Origin: Cyanobacteria bacterium TGS_CYA1
GTDB lineage: Bacteria > Cyanobacteriota > Vampirovibrionia > Obscuribacterales > Obscuribacteraceae
DNA length: 64,000 bases
Direction: 5' to 3'
Assembly (NCBI GenBank): GCA_026129135.1
Contig: JAHCIQ010000002.1
Coordinates: 1 to 64,000 of the forward strand
Below, piece by piece: positions 1 through 8,940 of this stretch. Under the pieces are notes generated by a model that had not been told where the DNA came from, made no database searches, and was given only the letters and a program-made list of their open reading frames with translations. Made by a program: the position numbers and the translations under genes. Position 1 is the first letter of the stretch; each line of letters starts with the position of its first letter.

Positions 1-120
1 GTTTGATTTTATTTGAGGCAACGATTTTTCCAGGGTACGATTTTCAATGAGGCAATGCGTCCCTTTTCTAACTTGGTAGTTAGAAAAAGACCGCAAATTT
101 ACTTTTTTAAAAAAACGGAC

Positions 121-169
121 AAAAAGAGACCGCAAAAATGTAGAGAGATTCTCGACAAAATTGCGGTCT
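121..169 (-). terminator. Rho-independent terminator of the VirB6-like operon
   Basis: A 9-bp perfect stem (AGACCGCAA at 127-135 pairing with 161-169) lies just past the stop codon at 180. On the minus strand it is followed by a T-rich run (CTTTTTG, then more T). The loop is about 25 nt and contains a small nested GAGA/TCTC hairpin. The position right after the last gene fits the end of the four-gene minus-strand operon. The stem is rather short and the loop long, so efficiency is uncertain. Confidence 0.6.
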
Positions 170-179
170 TTCTTAGTTA

Positions 180-3100
180 TTATCGAGCCCAGGGCGGCGG
201 GGTATTGGGGTCAGGTCCCTGGTTAGGACCTTTGTCCTTATCGTCGTCCTCGTCGTCTTTTTCTTCTTCCTCTTCTTCATTCATGCGACCGAATGCATCT
301 CCAAGAATGCCGCGAAGTTTCTTCTTATCGGGTCCTTTGAGGTTGCTTATATCGGGTGTTAATCCGTGGTCGGGAACGAAGACGGTCTTATCGTCTGCTT
401 CTTGTCCGAATTGTCCTGGCTGACCAGGTTGTCCGGACTGTGGATATCCAGGCTGACCAGGTTGAGGTTGACCAGGTTGAGGTTGACCAGGTTGAGGTTG
501 TCCAGCCTGTGGCTGTCCAGGTTGTTGACCTTGTTGTCTGGCTCTTTGCTGATCGCTCAACAACATGCCACCACCTGTTTGCAGACCCATCTGATATGCC
601 GCATTGGCACTGATTGGTTGTCCAGTCCTCGGGTCAAAGTATTGACCTGTTTGAGGATTGAATGGCAATCCATTTCTAGGATCAATCGGCAGTCCGGTTC
701 TTGGATCTATAGGCAATCCAGTTTGTGGATCTATCTGCTGTGGTTGTCCAGGTTGACCATCAGCCATGCGACCTTCGCTGTCCAGTTGATCCGGTCTCAA
801 TTGGGCTTGAGGACCTTCACCTGGAACTATCATCTGAGGATCACCTTCAACACTAGATCTTCCAAGCTGAGTCGGTTGACTGAAGTCGTTGGTAGCTAGC
901 ATTGTATCGTCTGGCTTGCCCTTGCCTTTACGCAAGCGCTCTTCCATATCCTCGCCGTCTGGAGTGGCAATGATATCGAAGTCATCACCGACTTTTCTGG
1001 ATTTATGTATTTCGCCGCGTAGCATCGGTTGTACGCCTTGAACCACATCACCTGGACGATGAACTATTTGCTGTCCAGTCATTGGATCGATGTCTGCTGC
1101 CGTAATCATGGTGGTATCAAATTCGCTACCACTACGATTGCGTTTCAGAGATATCCATTGACCATTATCTGGATCTTCGTATCCGGTATCACCCAGCGCG
1201 CTTGCTTCCTCTTGAAGACGTCTGCGTTCTCTGGCGAGCCAGTCGCGGTAGTATTCATCGCCTTTAGCTTTAGCGGCTGAGACACGTTGCTGTTGCAGCG
1301 GGCTTTGAACCATTACAGTACGCTCTACCACATCGCGATTTCTCAGTGGTGGCACTGGAATCTCAGCTTTGGCATAAGGATCGTAATATCTGTCTTTGTG
1401 TCCTTCCCTAGCTAACCTGATCAGATTAGCTATTTCTGCCGCTCGAGCGTCTGCACCGGCATCCCTATTCAAGGTAGGAATAAGTACAGGCTGCTTGGTT
1501 ACTGGATCGATATATGTAGTCGCGGCTGGATCAGCTGCTCTTGCAGCGGCAATCAAGCGCTCACGTTCTCTTTCGGTAGCATCAGCAGAGTCTGGAGGCA
1601 GACTATCGCGGAAGGCTACAATGTCCATACTTCTTCCAGTTTTTGGATCTACGAACGTTTTCGCTTCGGGATTGGCTTTGCGTGCGGCTTCCATCGCCTT
1701 TATACGAGCATCGATTTCTGCAGGCGTTAAGCCTTCAGCTGCCGATTCTTGTCTGTAAGCGATTCTTTCTCTCGTTTCTGCAGGTTTTGGAGTTGAACCC
1801 ACAACTTTGCGCAGTTGATCTTCTCTAGATGCAGGTGGCAAACCACTTGCAGAAGAGTTAGAAGCTACAGCATAATATTGATTGCCTCTTTGAGAAGAAG
1901 CCGACTTATAGTCGTTATTCAAGCCTGTATTGAGACCATTCAAGGCTGCTTGATAATCCCTGTTCAGTTTCTGCTTATCTGCAGCTGAAAGTGCTGGATC
2001 TTCCATCGCCTTTCTCATTTCTGCGGCTGCTGCTATGGCTTTTGCCTGACGATCGCGTTGCTCTGGAGAGAGCATGTTGTCTGCCCAATCTTTGTAAGCA
2101 CGCTCGGCACCACTGAGTTCTTTGCCTTCCAGCAGCTTGCGATTGATGGCAGACATATTGTTCGCAACTTCGCCTGCTCCTCCAGCAAGCATTTTTCTCA
2201 GCTTAATGTCATCCGCCGAACCAGCTTCCACAGAATCGAGAGCCCTGGCTGTAGCCGTTTCGCCTCGTTCTCTGTAGAATCCACGCAGTGCATCTTGACC
2301 TTCGGAGGTCTGTAAACGTGTGCGGAAGTCAGTGTCTGACTCGCCACTATTTCTCAGACTTTCATACTTGCCACCGGTGAAGTCGCGTTCGTTGAACAAG
2401 CTTCGTTCGGTAGCTCTAGAGGTGGTTGCGGAGCCAAGCACCGCACCAGGTGCAGTGTATTCTACATCGACGTTCTGAGTCGAATCTCCAGCGCTGTCTA
2501 CACCAGTGGCGTTAGCGTTGACGGTAGTGGGGGATGGAGCATCTGGGGATGCAGGAGCTGCCGGTGCTGCTGGAGCTGCAGGCGCAGAAGGAGTACCTCC
2601 TTTCTTGCCTTTGCTGCCGCCGCCGCCACCACCGCCGCCACCGCCTTTGCCGGCTTTCTTGGCTTCCTGGTGCATGGTATTAGCGAATTTGTCGCCAAGT
2701 TTTTGAACTTGTTGACCGACACCGCGAGCCAGTCCAGCAAAGTCGAAAGCATATTTGACTGAAAGGCAAGCAAGTGAATTCAAGGCGAGCATTATGAGCG
2801 TTCCAGTCTCGTCTACACCGCGGAATGCGGCCATCAAGAATACGACTGTATTCCAGAACAAGGACCAGAAACAAAGGGTGATAACACCTTCAATCCAGTT
2901 GGGTAATGCGTCTCTGAGCTGTTTCATTGGCCAGGTCCAGAGACCTGCTACAACCGGTCCGACGCACCACAAATAATAAAGGAATGCAACCTGGAATGCA
3001 CAAAGAATATTCCAGGCAGTCACAAGTGAGCAGTTGCTGGTATTACACATCAAGCGAGCAGCATGCACTGCAGATGGTACTACCTCGTCTGCCCTGTCTG

Positions 3101-4445
3101 GAGGGACGATATATATTCCTACACAGGGATCCCAGATTTTGACAGCTACCAGTGCGGCTTCGAGCTTAGCAAAAGGTGTGGGAGCTTTAGCTATAAGGAT
3201 TTCACCCATCGAAGACTTGGGCATGTCGATAGTATTTCTGTTTTCCTCTGGTAGTCTGAATGGCATTGCTTTGATTTCGGCACAGACAGCATCTTCGTAC
3301 ATGTCTGAGTGGAATATCTGCTCGTACTGATCGGCGATGCTTAGAGTCAGCGAGTTGGCAAGGTCGATACCATAATTCATGACGAGATATGTGCATGGCA
3401 GCAAGAACACAGCCACCATTGAGCGGAAAATACCGTCTAGCGGATTAACGTTACCCAGTACCGGATTGCTCGTCGCCATGATTGCGCGCATCTGAGTTAT
3501 CAACGCACCAGGAAGTAAGAGCAAAATACCGATAGGAACGAAAATTTTGTCTCTGACCTGGTTCCATTTGTTACCAGCGTCGCTTGTGAAGTTACGCAAA
3601 TAGCTTCCCACATATGTAATGGCACTATCTGCTTGTTCGTGTCCAATTTCAGCAGCAGTGTTTGCTGCACCGGCAGATTGACCTGCACCTTGAGACTGCG
3701 CTCCCTGACGTTGTTGAAGAGGACGAGCATCTTTCGATTTCTTATCTGCTGCAGCAAGAGCTTGTGCAGGAATGTCTGCTTCAGGAGTACCTGCTGGAAC
3801 AACTCCTGTAAGTCCCATTCTCTTTACGAGGTCCGCTGTACCAGTCGATTCTTCTTTCGCCGCATTTTTGATTAAACGTCTGGCGAAGTCTAAAGTCCCA
3901 ACTGGAGCGATACTTTTTCCAAATTTATACAGGTCTTTCATATTGGTTGGACCTGTTGGACCAGCCTGTCTCTTGGCTCTACCATTACCTGCAATTGGAG
4001 CCATACTTGGGTCGATGTTAAATTCACTGAGTTTGTCCGCGGCTTCAGCTGCTACACAAGCAACACCTGTGCCACTGATGCCAGGACGTGCTGACGCTGC
4101 ACCGCCACCACCGCCGCCACCACCGTTGTTGTTCGTTTGACCGTTGCGTTGATTGTTCTGTCGTCCGTTTCCTGTGTCATGATAGTCATCTCTGGTGTAA
4201 GGCCCCCCTTGGTTTCCTGGACCTCTGGGTCCTGCTGTGAGAGGTCCTGCATGACGTGTTTGTGTACCGGTACTCTGACTTTGACGACCGCGGTCGCCCA
4301 TATCGCTGCCACTCTGGCCTTGCGCCTTAGTGTCTTGCGATAACCCGAATAGTAAGCATAAGCACGCGGTGGAAGTCAGAAGAATTCCGCTTGCGAAATT
4401 CAATCGACTCCTTTTGCTGGTTATTTTGTGCATAATGTCGTTCAT
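180..4445 (-). CDS. Large exported protein with VirB6/TrbL-like membrane core (copy 1)
   Basis: A 1421-residue protein and last gene of a four-paralog operon. It has an N-terminal hydrophobic segment (about 15-42, signal peptide ending near TKAQG), a Gly/Arg/Asn-rich stretch, then a polytopic core at about 290-575. The core contains GILLLLPGA (about 305), a helix with FLLPCTYLVMNYG (about 345), the family signature FRLPEENR (about 397), a helix with CVGPVVAGLWTWP (about 490-504) and two more helices to about 570. The GP...WP...W pattern resembles VirB6/TrbL conjugation channel proteins; that is a pattern match, not a search. A Gly10 run and Ala/Pro linker (about 595-630) lead to a charged soluble region of roughly 700 residues. 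Then come DP-x-TG-L-P repeats (about 1233-1278), GQPQP repeats (about 1308-1345) and a tail of Glu/Asp (about 1388-1406). The gene lies 23 bp after copy 2. The role is unknown; a channel or scaffold in a secretion machine is inference. Confidence 0.75.
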   Translation of the reverse strand: MNDIMHKITSKRSRLNFASGILLTSTACLCLLFGLSQDTKAQGQSGSDMGDRGRQSQSTGTQTRHAGPLTAGPRGPGNQGGPYTRDDYHDTGNGRQNNQRNGQTNNNGGGGGGGGAASARPGISGTGVACVAAEAADKLSEFNIDPSMAPIAGNGRAKRQAGPTGPTNMKDLYKFGKSIAPVGTLDFARRLIKNAAKEESTGTADLVKRMGLTGVVPAGTPEADIPAQALAAADKKSKDARPLQQRQGAQSQGAGQSAGAANTAAEIGHEQADSAITYVGSYLRNFTSDAGNKWNQVRDKIFVPIGILLLLPGALITQMRAIMATSNPVLGNVNPLDGIFRSMVAVFLLPCTYLVMNYGIDLANSLTLSIADQYEQIFHSDMYEDAVCAEIKAMPFRLPEENRNTIDMPKSSMGEILIAKAPTPFAKLEAALVAVKIWDPCVGIYIVPPDRADEVVPSAVHAARLMCNTSNCSLVTAWNILCAFQVAFLYYLWCVGPVVAGLWTWPMKQLRDALPNWIEGVITLCFWSLFWNTVVFLMAAFRGVDETGTLIMLALNSLACLSVKYAFDFAGLARGVGQQVQKLGDKFANTMHQEAKKAGKGGGGGGGGGGSKGKKGGTPSAPAAPAAPAAPASPDAPSPTTVNANATGVDSAGDSTQNVDVEYTAPGAVLGSATTSRATERSLFNERDFTGGKYESLRNSGESDTDFRTRLQTSEGQDALRGFYRERGETATARALDSVEAGSADDIKLRKMLAGGAGEVANNMSAINRKLLEGKELSGAERAYKDWADNMLSPEQRDRQAKAIAAAAEMRKAMEDPALSAADKQKLNRDYQAALNGLNTGLNNDYKSASSQRGNQYYAVASNSSASGLPPASREDQLRKVVGSTPKPAETRERIAYRQESAAEGLTPAEIDARIKAMEAARKANPEAKTFVDPKTGRSMDIVAFRDSLPPDSADATERERERLIAAARAADPAATTYIDPVTKQPVLIPTLNRDAGADARAAEIANLIRLAREGHKDRYYDPYAKAEIPVPPLRNRDVVERTVMVQSPLQQQRVSAAKAKGDEYYRDWLARERRRLQEEASALGDTGYEDPDNGQWISLKRNRSGSEFDTTMITAADIDPMTGQQIVHRPGDVVQGVQPMLRGEIHKSRKVGDDFDIIATPDGEDMEERLRKGKGKPDDTMLATNDFSQPTQLGRSSVEGDPQMIVPGEGPQAQLRPDQLDSEGRMADGQPGQPQQIDPQTGLPIDPRTGLPIDPRNGLPFNPQTGQYFDPRTGQPISANAAYQMGLQTGGGMLLSDQQRARQQGQQPGQPQAGQPQPGQPQPGQPQPGQPGYPQSGQPGQPGQFGQEADDKTVFVPDHGLTPDISNLKGPDKKKLRGILGDAFGRMNEEEEEEKDDEDDDKDKGPNQGPDPNTPPPWAR
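453..500 (-). repeat. 15-bp coding repeats (GQPQP units)
   Basis: About three near-identical 15-bp units in the 3' part of copy 1 encode GQPQP pentapeptides inside a longer Gln/Pro/Gly region (about 410-530). They are in frame and uninterrupted, so length variation would keep the reading frame. The region probably forms an extended, disordered segment. Confidence 0.7.
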
Positions 4446-4468
4446 GACTTTATCCTATTTGGGCTTCT

Positions 4469-7249
4469 CTATCTTCCACCGGCATTGCCAGCTTTATCTG
4501 CTAACTTGTCACCAAACTGCATGGCTTCATCACCAGCAGATTTAATCAATCCTGCAAAGTCAAAGGCGAATTTGACTGAGATATTTCCTATTGTATTCAA
4601 CGCAATCATAATGATTGTTCCGGTTTCATAATCTCTTCGTACAAGTGCGATGATGAGCACTGTCGCGTTCCAGAATAGCGCCCAGAAACAGACAGCAAGA
4701 ACACCTTCTACCCAGTTGGGAAACGCGTCGCGAAACTGTTTCATAGGCCATGTCCAGAGTCCTGCAACAACGGGACCCATGCACCACAAGAAGTAAAGGT
4801 AGGCGCATTGGAAAGCACATAAAATATTCCAGCTTGTAAGCAACGAGGCGTTAGTGAGATTACAAGCCATTCGGCATGCCATGACCGGAACCGGGACCAC
4901 TTCCTGGCAGCGGTCAATTGGCACAATATAAATGCCATCGCAGGGATCCCAGATTTTTACTGCAAGCAAGTTTGCTTCCAACTGAGAGAAAGGACCACGA
5001 TCTCTTGCTACAAGAATTTGTCCCATTGAGTGGTTTTCCAGGTCTATCGTGTTGCGATTTTCTTCTGGCAATCTAAATGGCATCGCTTTAATTTCATGAC
5101 ACATTGCATCGTTATACATGTCTGAACCAAACAATCGAGTGTATTGCTCAGCTATCGTGTAAGTGAGCGAGTTGGAAATGTCTATACCGTAATTCATTAC
5201 CAGGTAACTTCCAGGAATGAAGAACAAAGCAACAAGGGATCTCAAAATACCTTCAAATGGATGAGCTTGACCAAGGACAGGATTTCCCTGAGCCATGATT
5301 GCTCTTACCTGAGTGAACATGGCACCAGGTAAAAGTAGAAGAATGCCCATGGGCACAAAGATTTGATCGCGAATTTGATTCCACTTATTGCCACCAGCAC
5401 TGGTGAAATTATTGAGATAACTTCCAACGTATGTCATGGCTTGAGCACCCTGGTCGTGTCCAAGTTCTGCGGCGGCATCAGCAATCAAATTGGTTTGCCC
5501 CATACCCTGAGCCTGACCTTCTTGCATTTTCTGGTGGGGACGGTTTTCCATCGAACCTGCCATCGAGTTTCGTCCAGCTTTCATCAAAGCGGTATTAGCC
5601 GCATCATTGTCGGAGCCTACCTGGTTGAATCCAAGCGCTTCGGCGATATCACCAAGACGTTCGGACACTTTGTTTTCGCTGCCGCTAACACCTCTAACGC
5701 CAGGAATAGAGTTTGGTTGACAACCTACGTCGGCTTTCTGGTGGAAGCAAGATGCCATGGTTCCAGATCTATCTCCAAATGCAGGCATTTGAGCTTTGGT
5801 GGTCGACCACATGGATTGACCTGGGCTGATATCGCGCTCATTGTAAGCGCATTGCTTGGCGAAGTTGGCTACCTGACCCGGGTTGCCAGAAGCACTCGGC
5901 GAAATACTGGTTTTAAATGGATCTTCGATAATCGGTTTTTCAAGTTCGGCAAAACTACCAGTGCCTGGAGCACCAGGCATGGTGATTACTGGTCGTCTGG
6001 TTGGAAGGGGAAAACGTTTGAGAGTTCGGCTGCCTGAACCTCCAGGACCGCGTCCATTCTGACCCCAACGATCAGGTGCTCCAATTCTTGAAGGATTGAA
6101 GATTCCACCGATTCCACCAAGTCCAGTGGTGTTCAAAACGCCCTGGCTGCCCCAGGGTGAGTGTCCATTCCACCCATCGCTGTTTCCATTGCCATTGCCA
6201 CCTGTACCACCGCCTCCGGTGCCAGGATAAATTTCAATCTTACCGCCATTGGCTGTTCTGTCTTGCTTCTTATTGTCGTTGTCTTCGAAGTTGTATGGAT
6301 TTAACTGAACAGTACCATTGTTGTCACGTTTCTTTTTCTTGCCATCTTCGTCGTAGAGATAAGGAGCGACATCGACTGGACCGCCTGCTTTGCGATTCTT
6401 TTTGTCTTTTTCATCGTAGACGCTAGAGTAGATATCCACAGTACGATTGTCTTTTCTCTTCTTGCCGTCCTCGTCATAAACGCCAGGATTCAATTGCAGA
6501 TTGCCAGTCTGGTTGTTTTTGTTTTTCTTCTTGCCGTCTTCGTCATAAACGCCAGGATAGATTTCCTGGTTTCCGGCTTGATTGTTTTTATTTCTTTTCT
6601 TGCCGTTTTCGTCGTAAACGCCAGGATAGACTTCCTGGTTTCCGGCTTGATTGTTTTTATTTCTTTTCTTGCCGTTTTCGTCATAAACGCCAGGATAGAC
6701 TTCCTGGTTTCCGGCTTGATTGTTTTTATTTCTTTTCTTGCCGTTTTCGTCATAGACGCCAGGATAGATTTCTTGATTAGATGCTTGATTGTTTTTCTTC
6801 TTGTTTTGCTTTTGTGTCTCGTTGCTCGAATAGACTTCTGCGTGTTGACCGCGACCCTGGTTCTTCTTGGAATTGGAAGATTCCATTCCATCGAATAAGC
6901 CAGGATATACTTCGTTGCCATTCGAGTTATTTCTTCTAGAGCTGGGATTTTCGAATTCGTTTTGCTGATCCATAAATTCGTTGTTATTGCGTTCATTCAA
7001 ATTCTTTTTGCGCGAAGTAATTGGAAATGCTGGATTGATTTCCGGTTCTTGAACGCTTTGATTAGACTGTTTTTTCTTGTTTCCAAAAAGAAAATCGAAA
7101 TTAGGAAGTGGCAGACCCTGATCATTCTTCTTTTTCTTTTGTTCTTCCTGGTCGTCGGCAAATGCATACTGAGCGCTCATGAATGTGCACATAAGAAGGC
7201 TGGATAAAAGCAAAGACAATTTGGACTTAGATGTAAGAAGGCGTTTCAT
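4469..7249 (-). CDS. Exported protein with 23-residue repeats and VirB6/TrbL-like core (copy 2)
   Basis: A 926-residue protein closely related to copy 1 in its membrane core. A signal peptide at 1-31 ends near YAFADD. Residues about 115-320 are Lys/Asn-rich repeats built on YPGVYDENGKKRNKNNQ. A Gly-rich linker and a region with Cys residues follow. The core at about 610-910 holds GILLLLPGA, FRLPEENR (about 724) and CMGPVVAGLWTWP. Unlike copy 1 it ends shortly after the last helix, with no C-terminal extension. The start codon overlaps the stop of the upstream gene by 1 bp (TAATG) and has a GGAGG site 7 bp upstream, so translation is probably coupled. The strongly basic repeat region contrasts with the acidic tail of copy 1. 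Function is unknown; a membrane channel or surface assembly part is inference. Confidence 0.78.
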   Translation of the reverse strand: MKRLLTSKSKLSLLLSSLLMCTFMSAQYAFADDQEEQKKKKNDQGLPLPNFDFLFGNKKKQSNQSVQEPEINPAFPITSRKKNLNERNNNEFMDQQNEFENPSSRRNNSNGNEVYPGLFDGMESSNSKKNQGRGQHAEVYSSNETQKQNKKKNNQASNQEIYPGVYDENGKKRNKNNQAGNQEVYPGVYDENGKKRNKNNQAGNQEVYPGVYDENGKKRNKNNQAGNQEIYPGVYDEDGKKKNKNNQTGNLQLNPGVYDEDGKKRKDNRTVDIYSSVYDEKDKKNRKAGGPVDVAPYLYDEDGKKKKRDNNGTVQLNPYNFEDNDNKKQDRTANGGKIEIYPGTGGGGTGGNGNGNSDGWNGHSPWGSQGVLNTTGLGGIGGIFNPSRIGAPDRWGQNGRGPGGSGSRTLKRFPLPTRRPVITMPGAPGTGSFAELEKPIIEDPFKTSISPSASGNPGQVANFAKQCAYNERDISPGQSMWSTTKAQMPAFGDRSGTMASCFHQKADVGCQPNSIPGVRGVSGSENKVSERLGDIAEALGFNQVGSDNDAANTALMKAGRNSMAGSMENRPHQKMQEGQAQGMGQTNLIADAAAELGHDQGAQAMTYVGSYLNNFTSAGGNKWNQIRDQIFVPMGILLLLPGAMFTQVRAIMAQGNPVLGQAHPFEGILRSLVALFFIPGSYLVMNYGIDISNSLTYTIAEQYTRLFGSDMYNDAMCHEIKAMPFRLPEENRNTIDLENHSMGQILVARDRGPFSQLEANLLAVKIWDPCDGIYIVPIDRCQEVVPVPVMACRMACNLTNASLLTSWNILCAFQCAYLYFLWCMGPVVAGLWTWPMKQFRDAFPNWVEGVLAVCFWALFWNATVLIIALVRRDYETGTIIMIALNTIGNISVKFAFDFAGLIKSAGDEAMQFGDKLADKAGNAGGR
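6434..6778 (-). repeat. Tandem 69-bp coding repeats (23 residues each)
   Basis: Five consecutive 69-bp units occupy 6778-6710, 6709-6641, 6640-6572, 6571-6503 and 6502-6434. The second and third are almost identical in DNA and the fifth is diverged. Each encodes N-Q-E-[IV]-Y-P-G-V-Y-D-E-[ND]-G-K-K-x-N-K-N-N-Q-x-G. More degenerate copies flank both sides (about 6290-6433 and 6779-6905). The near identity of neighbouring units suggests recent expansion by slippage or unequal recombination. There are no spacers, so this is not a CRISPR array. Confidence 0.9.
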
Positions 7250-8940
7250 TATTTGCCTCCTTTTTGAGTAGCTTCGCTAACAGCCATTTCGGCTTTTTGC
7301 ATGATTTGCGATACCATTTCTCCCGCTTTGAAATCGAACGGGTTGAACGGAACGTAAGTGAGAATGACTATAAAGGCGATGAAAATAATCATTTCCCACT
7401 CATAATAAGGATTGTACTGACCGATTTCTTGCAGCCATTCGATTCGCGTTTGAGCAGCAAGTAAGACTGTAGTCCACCAGAATCTCCAGAGACCTACGTT
7501 TACCACCGCGTCTACCCATGTGGTGAATACCCTGTTGAATAGGGTACCTACAGATGATGGCCATGCATAAAATGCTGCTGCAATTGGACCAAGCAACATC
7601 AAATAACACATAGTGGTGATTTGAAAAGCACAAAGCATCACAAGTGCAAATGCAGCAGACATAGCAGCGAGGTTGACCAGTGTTTGCAGCATCACCGTGG
7701 CTTCTGATTGAGACTCGACGCCAGATTCCTTTTCAGAACCTTCAGATAGTTTTCCTAAGACCGGGAACTGATTGGGGTTTTTGATAACGTCTTTTTTGTT
7801 GCCTTCGGGTGCTCTGAAAACTTGTTCGTCAGCCCATTCGTAGAGCTACTGTTCGTTGATGTGTCGCTTGACCTCATAAGACATTGAATTGCCAATGTCG
7901 CATGAATAGCTAACTATCAACTGTGTGGATGGTATCAAGAAGATTGCAACCATTCCTTTTAGGATTCCAGAAAAAGGACTGACAGCATCTTCATCATTTT
8001 GCGATTGCAAAATGCCGCCACTCACTAGTCCTTTCACTTGTGTGAGAACTGCACCAGGCAATAGAAGCAATAGAGCGATTTCTAGATAAACACGTTTGTA
8101 CATCTGCATAGCCATCCAGACTGCATTCTCGTGTACTTTTACTGGGTCTTTTCCACCGCAAGGCTGACCTGCACCTTCGTTTGCAACGTTTATAAGATAG
8201 CTTCCATGAAGTTGAAGCATCGCTTCCCATGCCGGGTTGAATGCATCTGCAAAAGATTCGCCTGCGCCCTGTGCTTGACCGCGTGACTGGTTAGCACCTT
8301 TTTTGAAATTGGCGTGGGGGGATGTTTTTTGATCCGCATCTACTTCGCGGCGCTCGGCATCCTGTCTCACTTTGTTTCCAGCGTCGTTGTAACCGCTGAT
8401 TTGATAGTTTGTGCCAAAGAAGCGTTCCATGATGTTTCGAACGACACTTCCAGACGGCATCGCTGCAATCATTCCAGGAATAAAATCACGACCTTCGTCG
8501 GGAGAATTGTAATTATCTCTTTGAGCGGCATTGGTACGGAAATGGTTGTAAGGTTGTTGTTGATGCCCACCTTGACCAGGCATGTTTTTCTTTTGACCAT
8601 CTTTGTATTGCTGGTTCTGTTTGTCGGCTGTGCATTCAAAACGCACATGGCAACGCGGAATGCGCTCGCCCTGTGTTCTTGATTCGATAATGTATGGAGG
8701 GAAACTAGAACCGGCTTTTTCAACCTCTTTCAATGCGCTTAGCATGCTGCCGCCAAGGTCTTTCATTCTGTTGGTACTCGATTTGGCATTTTGTTTTTCA
8801 GTACCAAAGCCGTTGGTAAGCCCATCGCCATAAGGACGGCGAATGGCAAAAGCAGGTTCAGTCGCAACAAATAAACTTGCCAAAGCGAAAATTGTAAACA
8901 GTGCGAGGTTTAAGTATTTCTTTGAATTATAGGAAAGCAT
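7249..8940 (-). pseudogene. VirB6/TrbL-like protein interrupted by one in-frame TAG (copy 3)
   Basis: This reads as one 563-codon gene apart from a TAG at 7846-7848 (codon 365). Both halves are in the same frame, and both match copy 4 with the same spacing. The TAG lines up with Ile364 of copy 4, between HINEQ and LYEWADEQVFRAPEGN. The N-terminal half has a signal peptide (to about 32), a hydrophilic region and helices including ALLLLLPGA. The C-terminal half has the LLGPIAAAFYAWP helix and ends at TQKGGK. No frameshift or other damage was seen, so the stop is either recent, a sequencing error, or read through (context CAG-TAG-CTC). An ATG at 7695 could restart the C-terminal part, but that would drop the FRAPEGN signature. 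The stop overlaps the start of copy 2 by 1 bp. Start ATG 8940 has a GGGGGG-type site upstream and directly follows the stop of copy 4. Confidence 0.75.

Noticed and set aside
5363..6037. 224-codon plus-strand open frame
   Set aside because: Fully antisense to the copy 2 gene, which has signal peptide, core and ribosome site; composition looks like a shadow frame.
6434..6778. Regular repeats that could suggest a CRISPR array
   Set aside because: Units are contiguous, have no spacers, and encode an in-frame 23-residue module on the minus strand.
7249..7695. Separate 148-residue gene for the C-terminal half of copy 3
   Set aside because: It is in frame with the upstream half and matches copy 4 throughout; treating it as one interrupted gene explains more.
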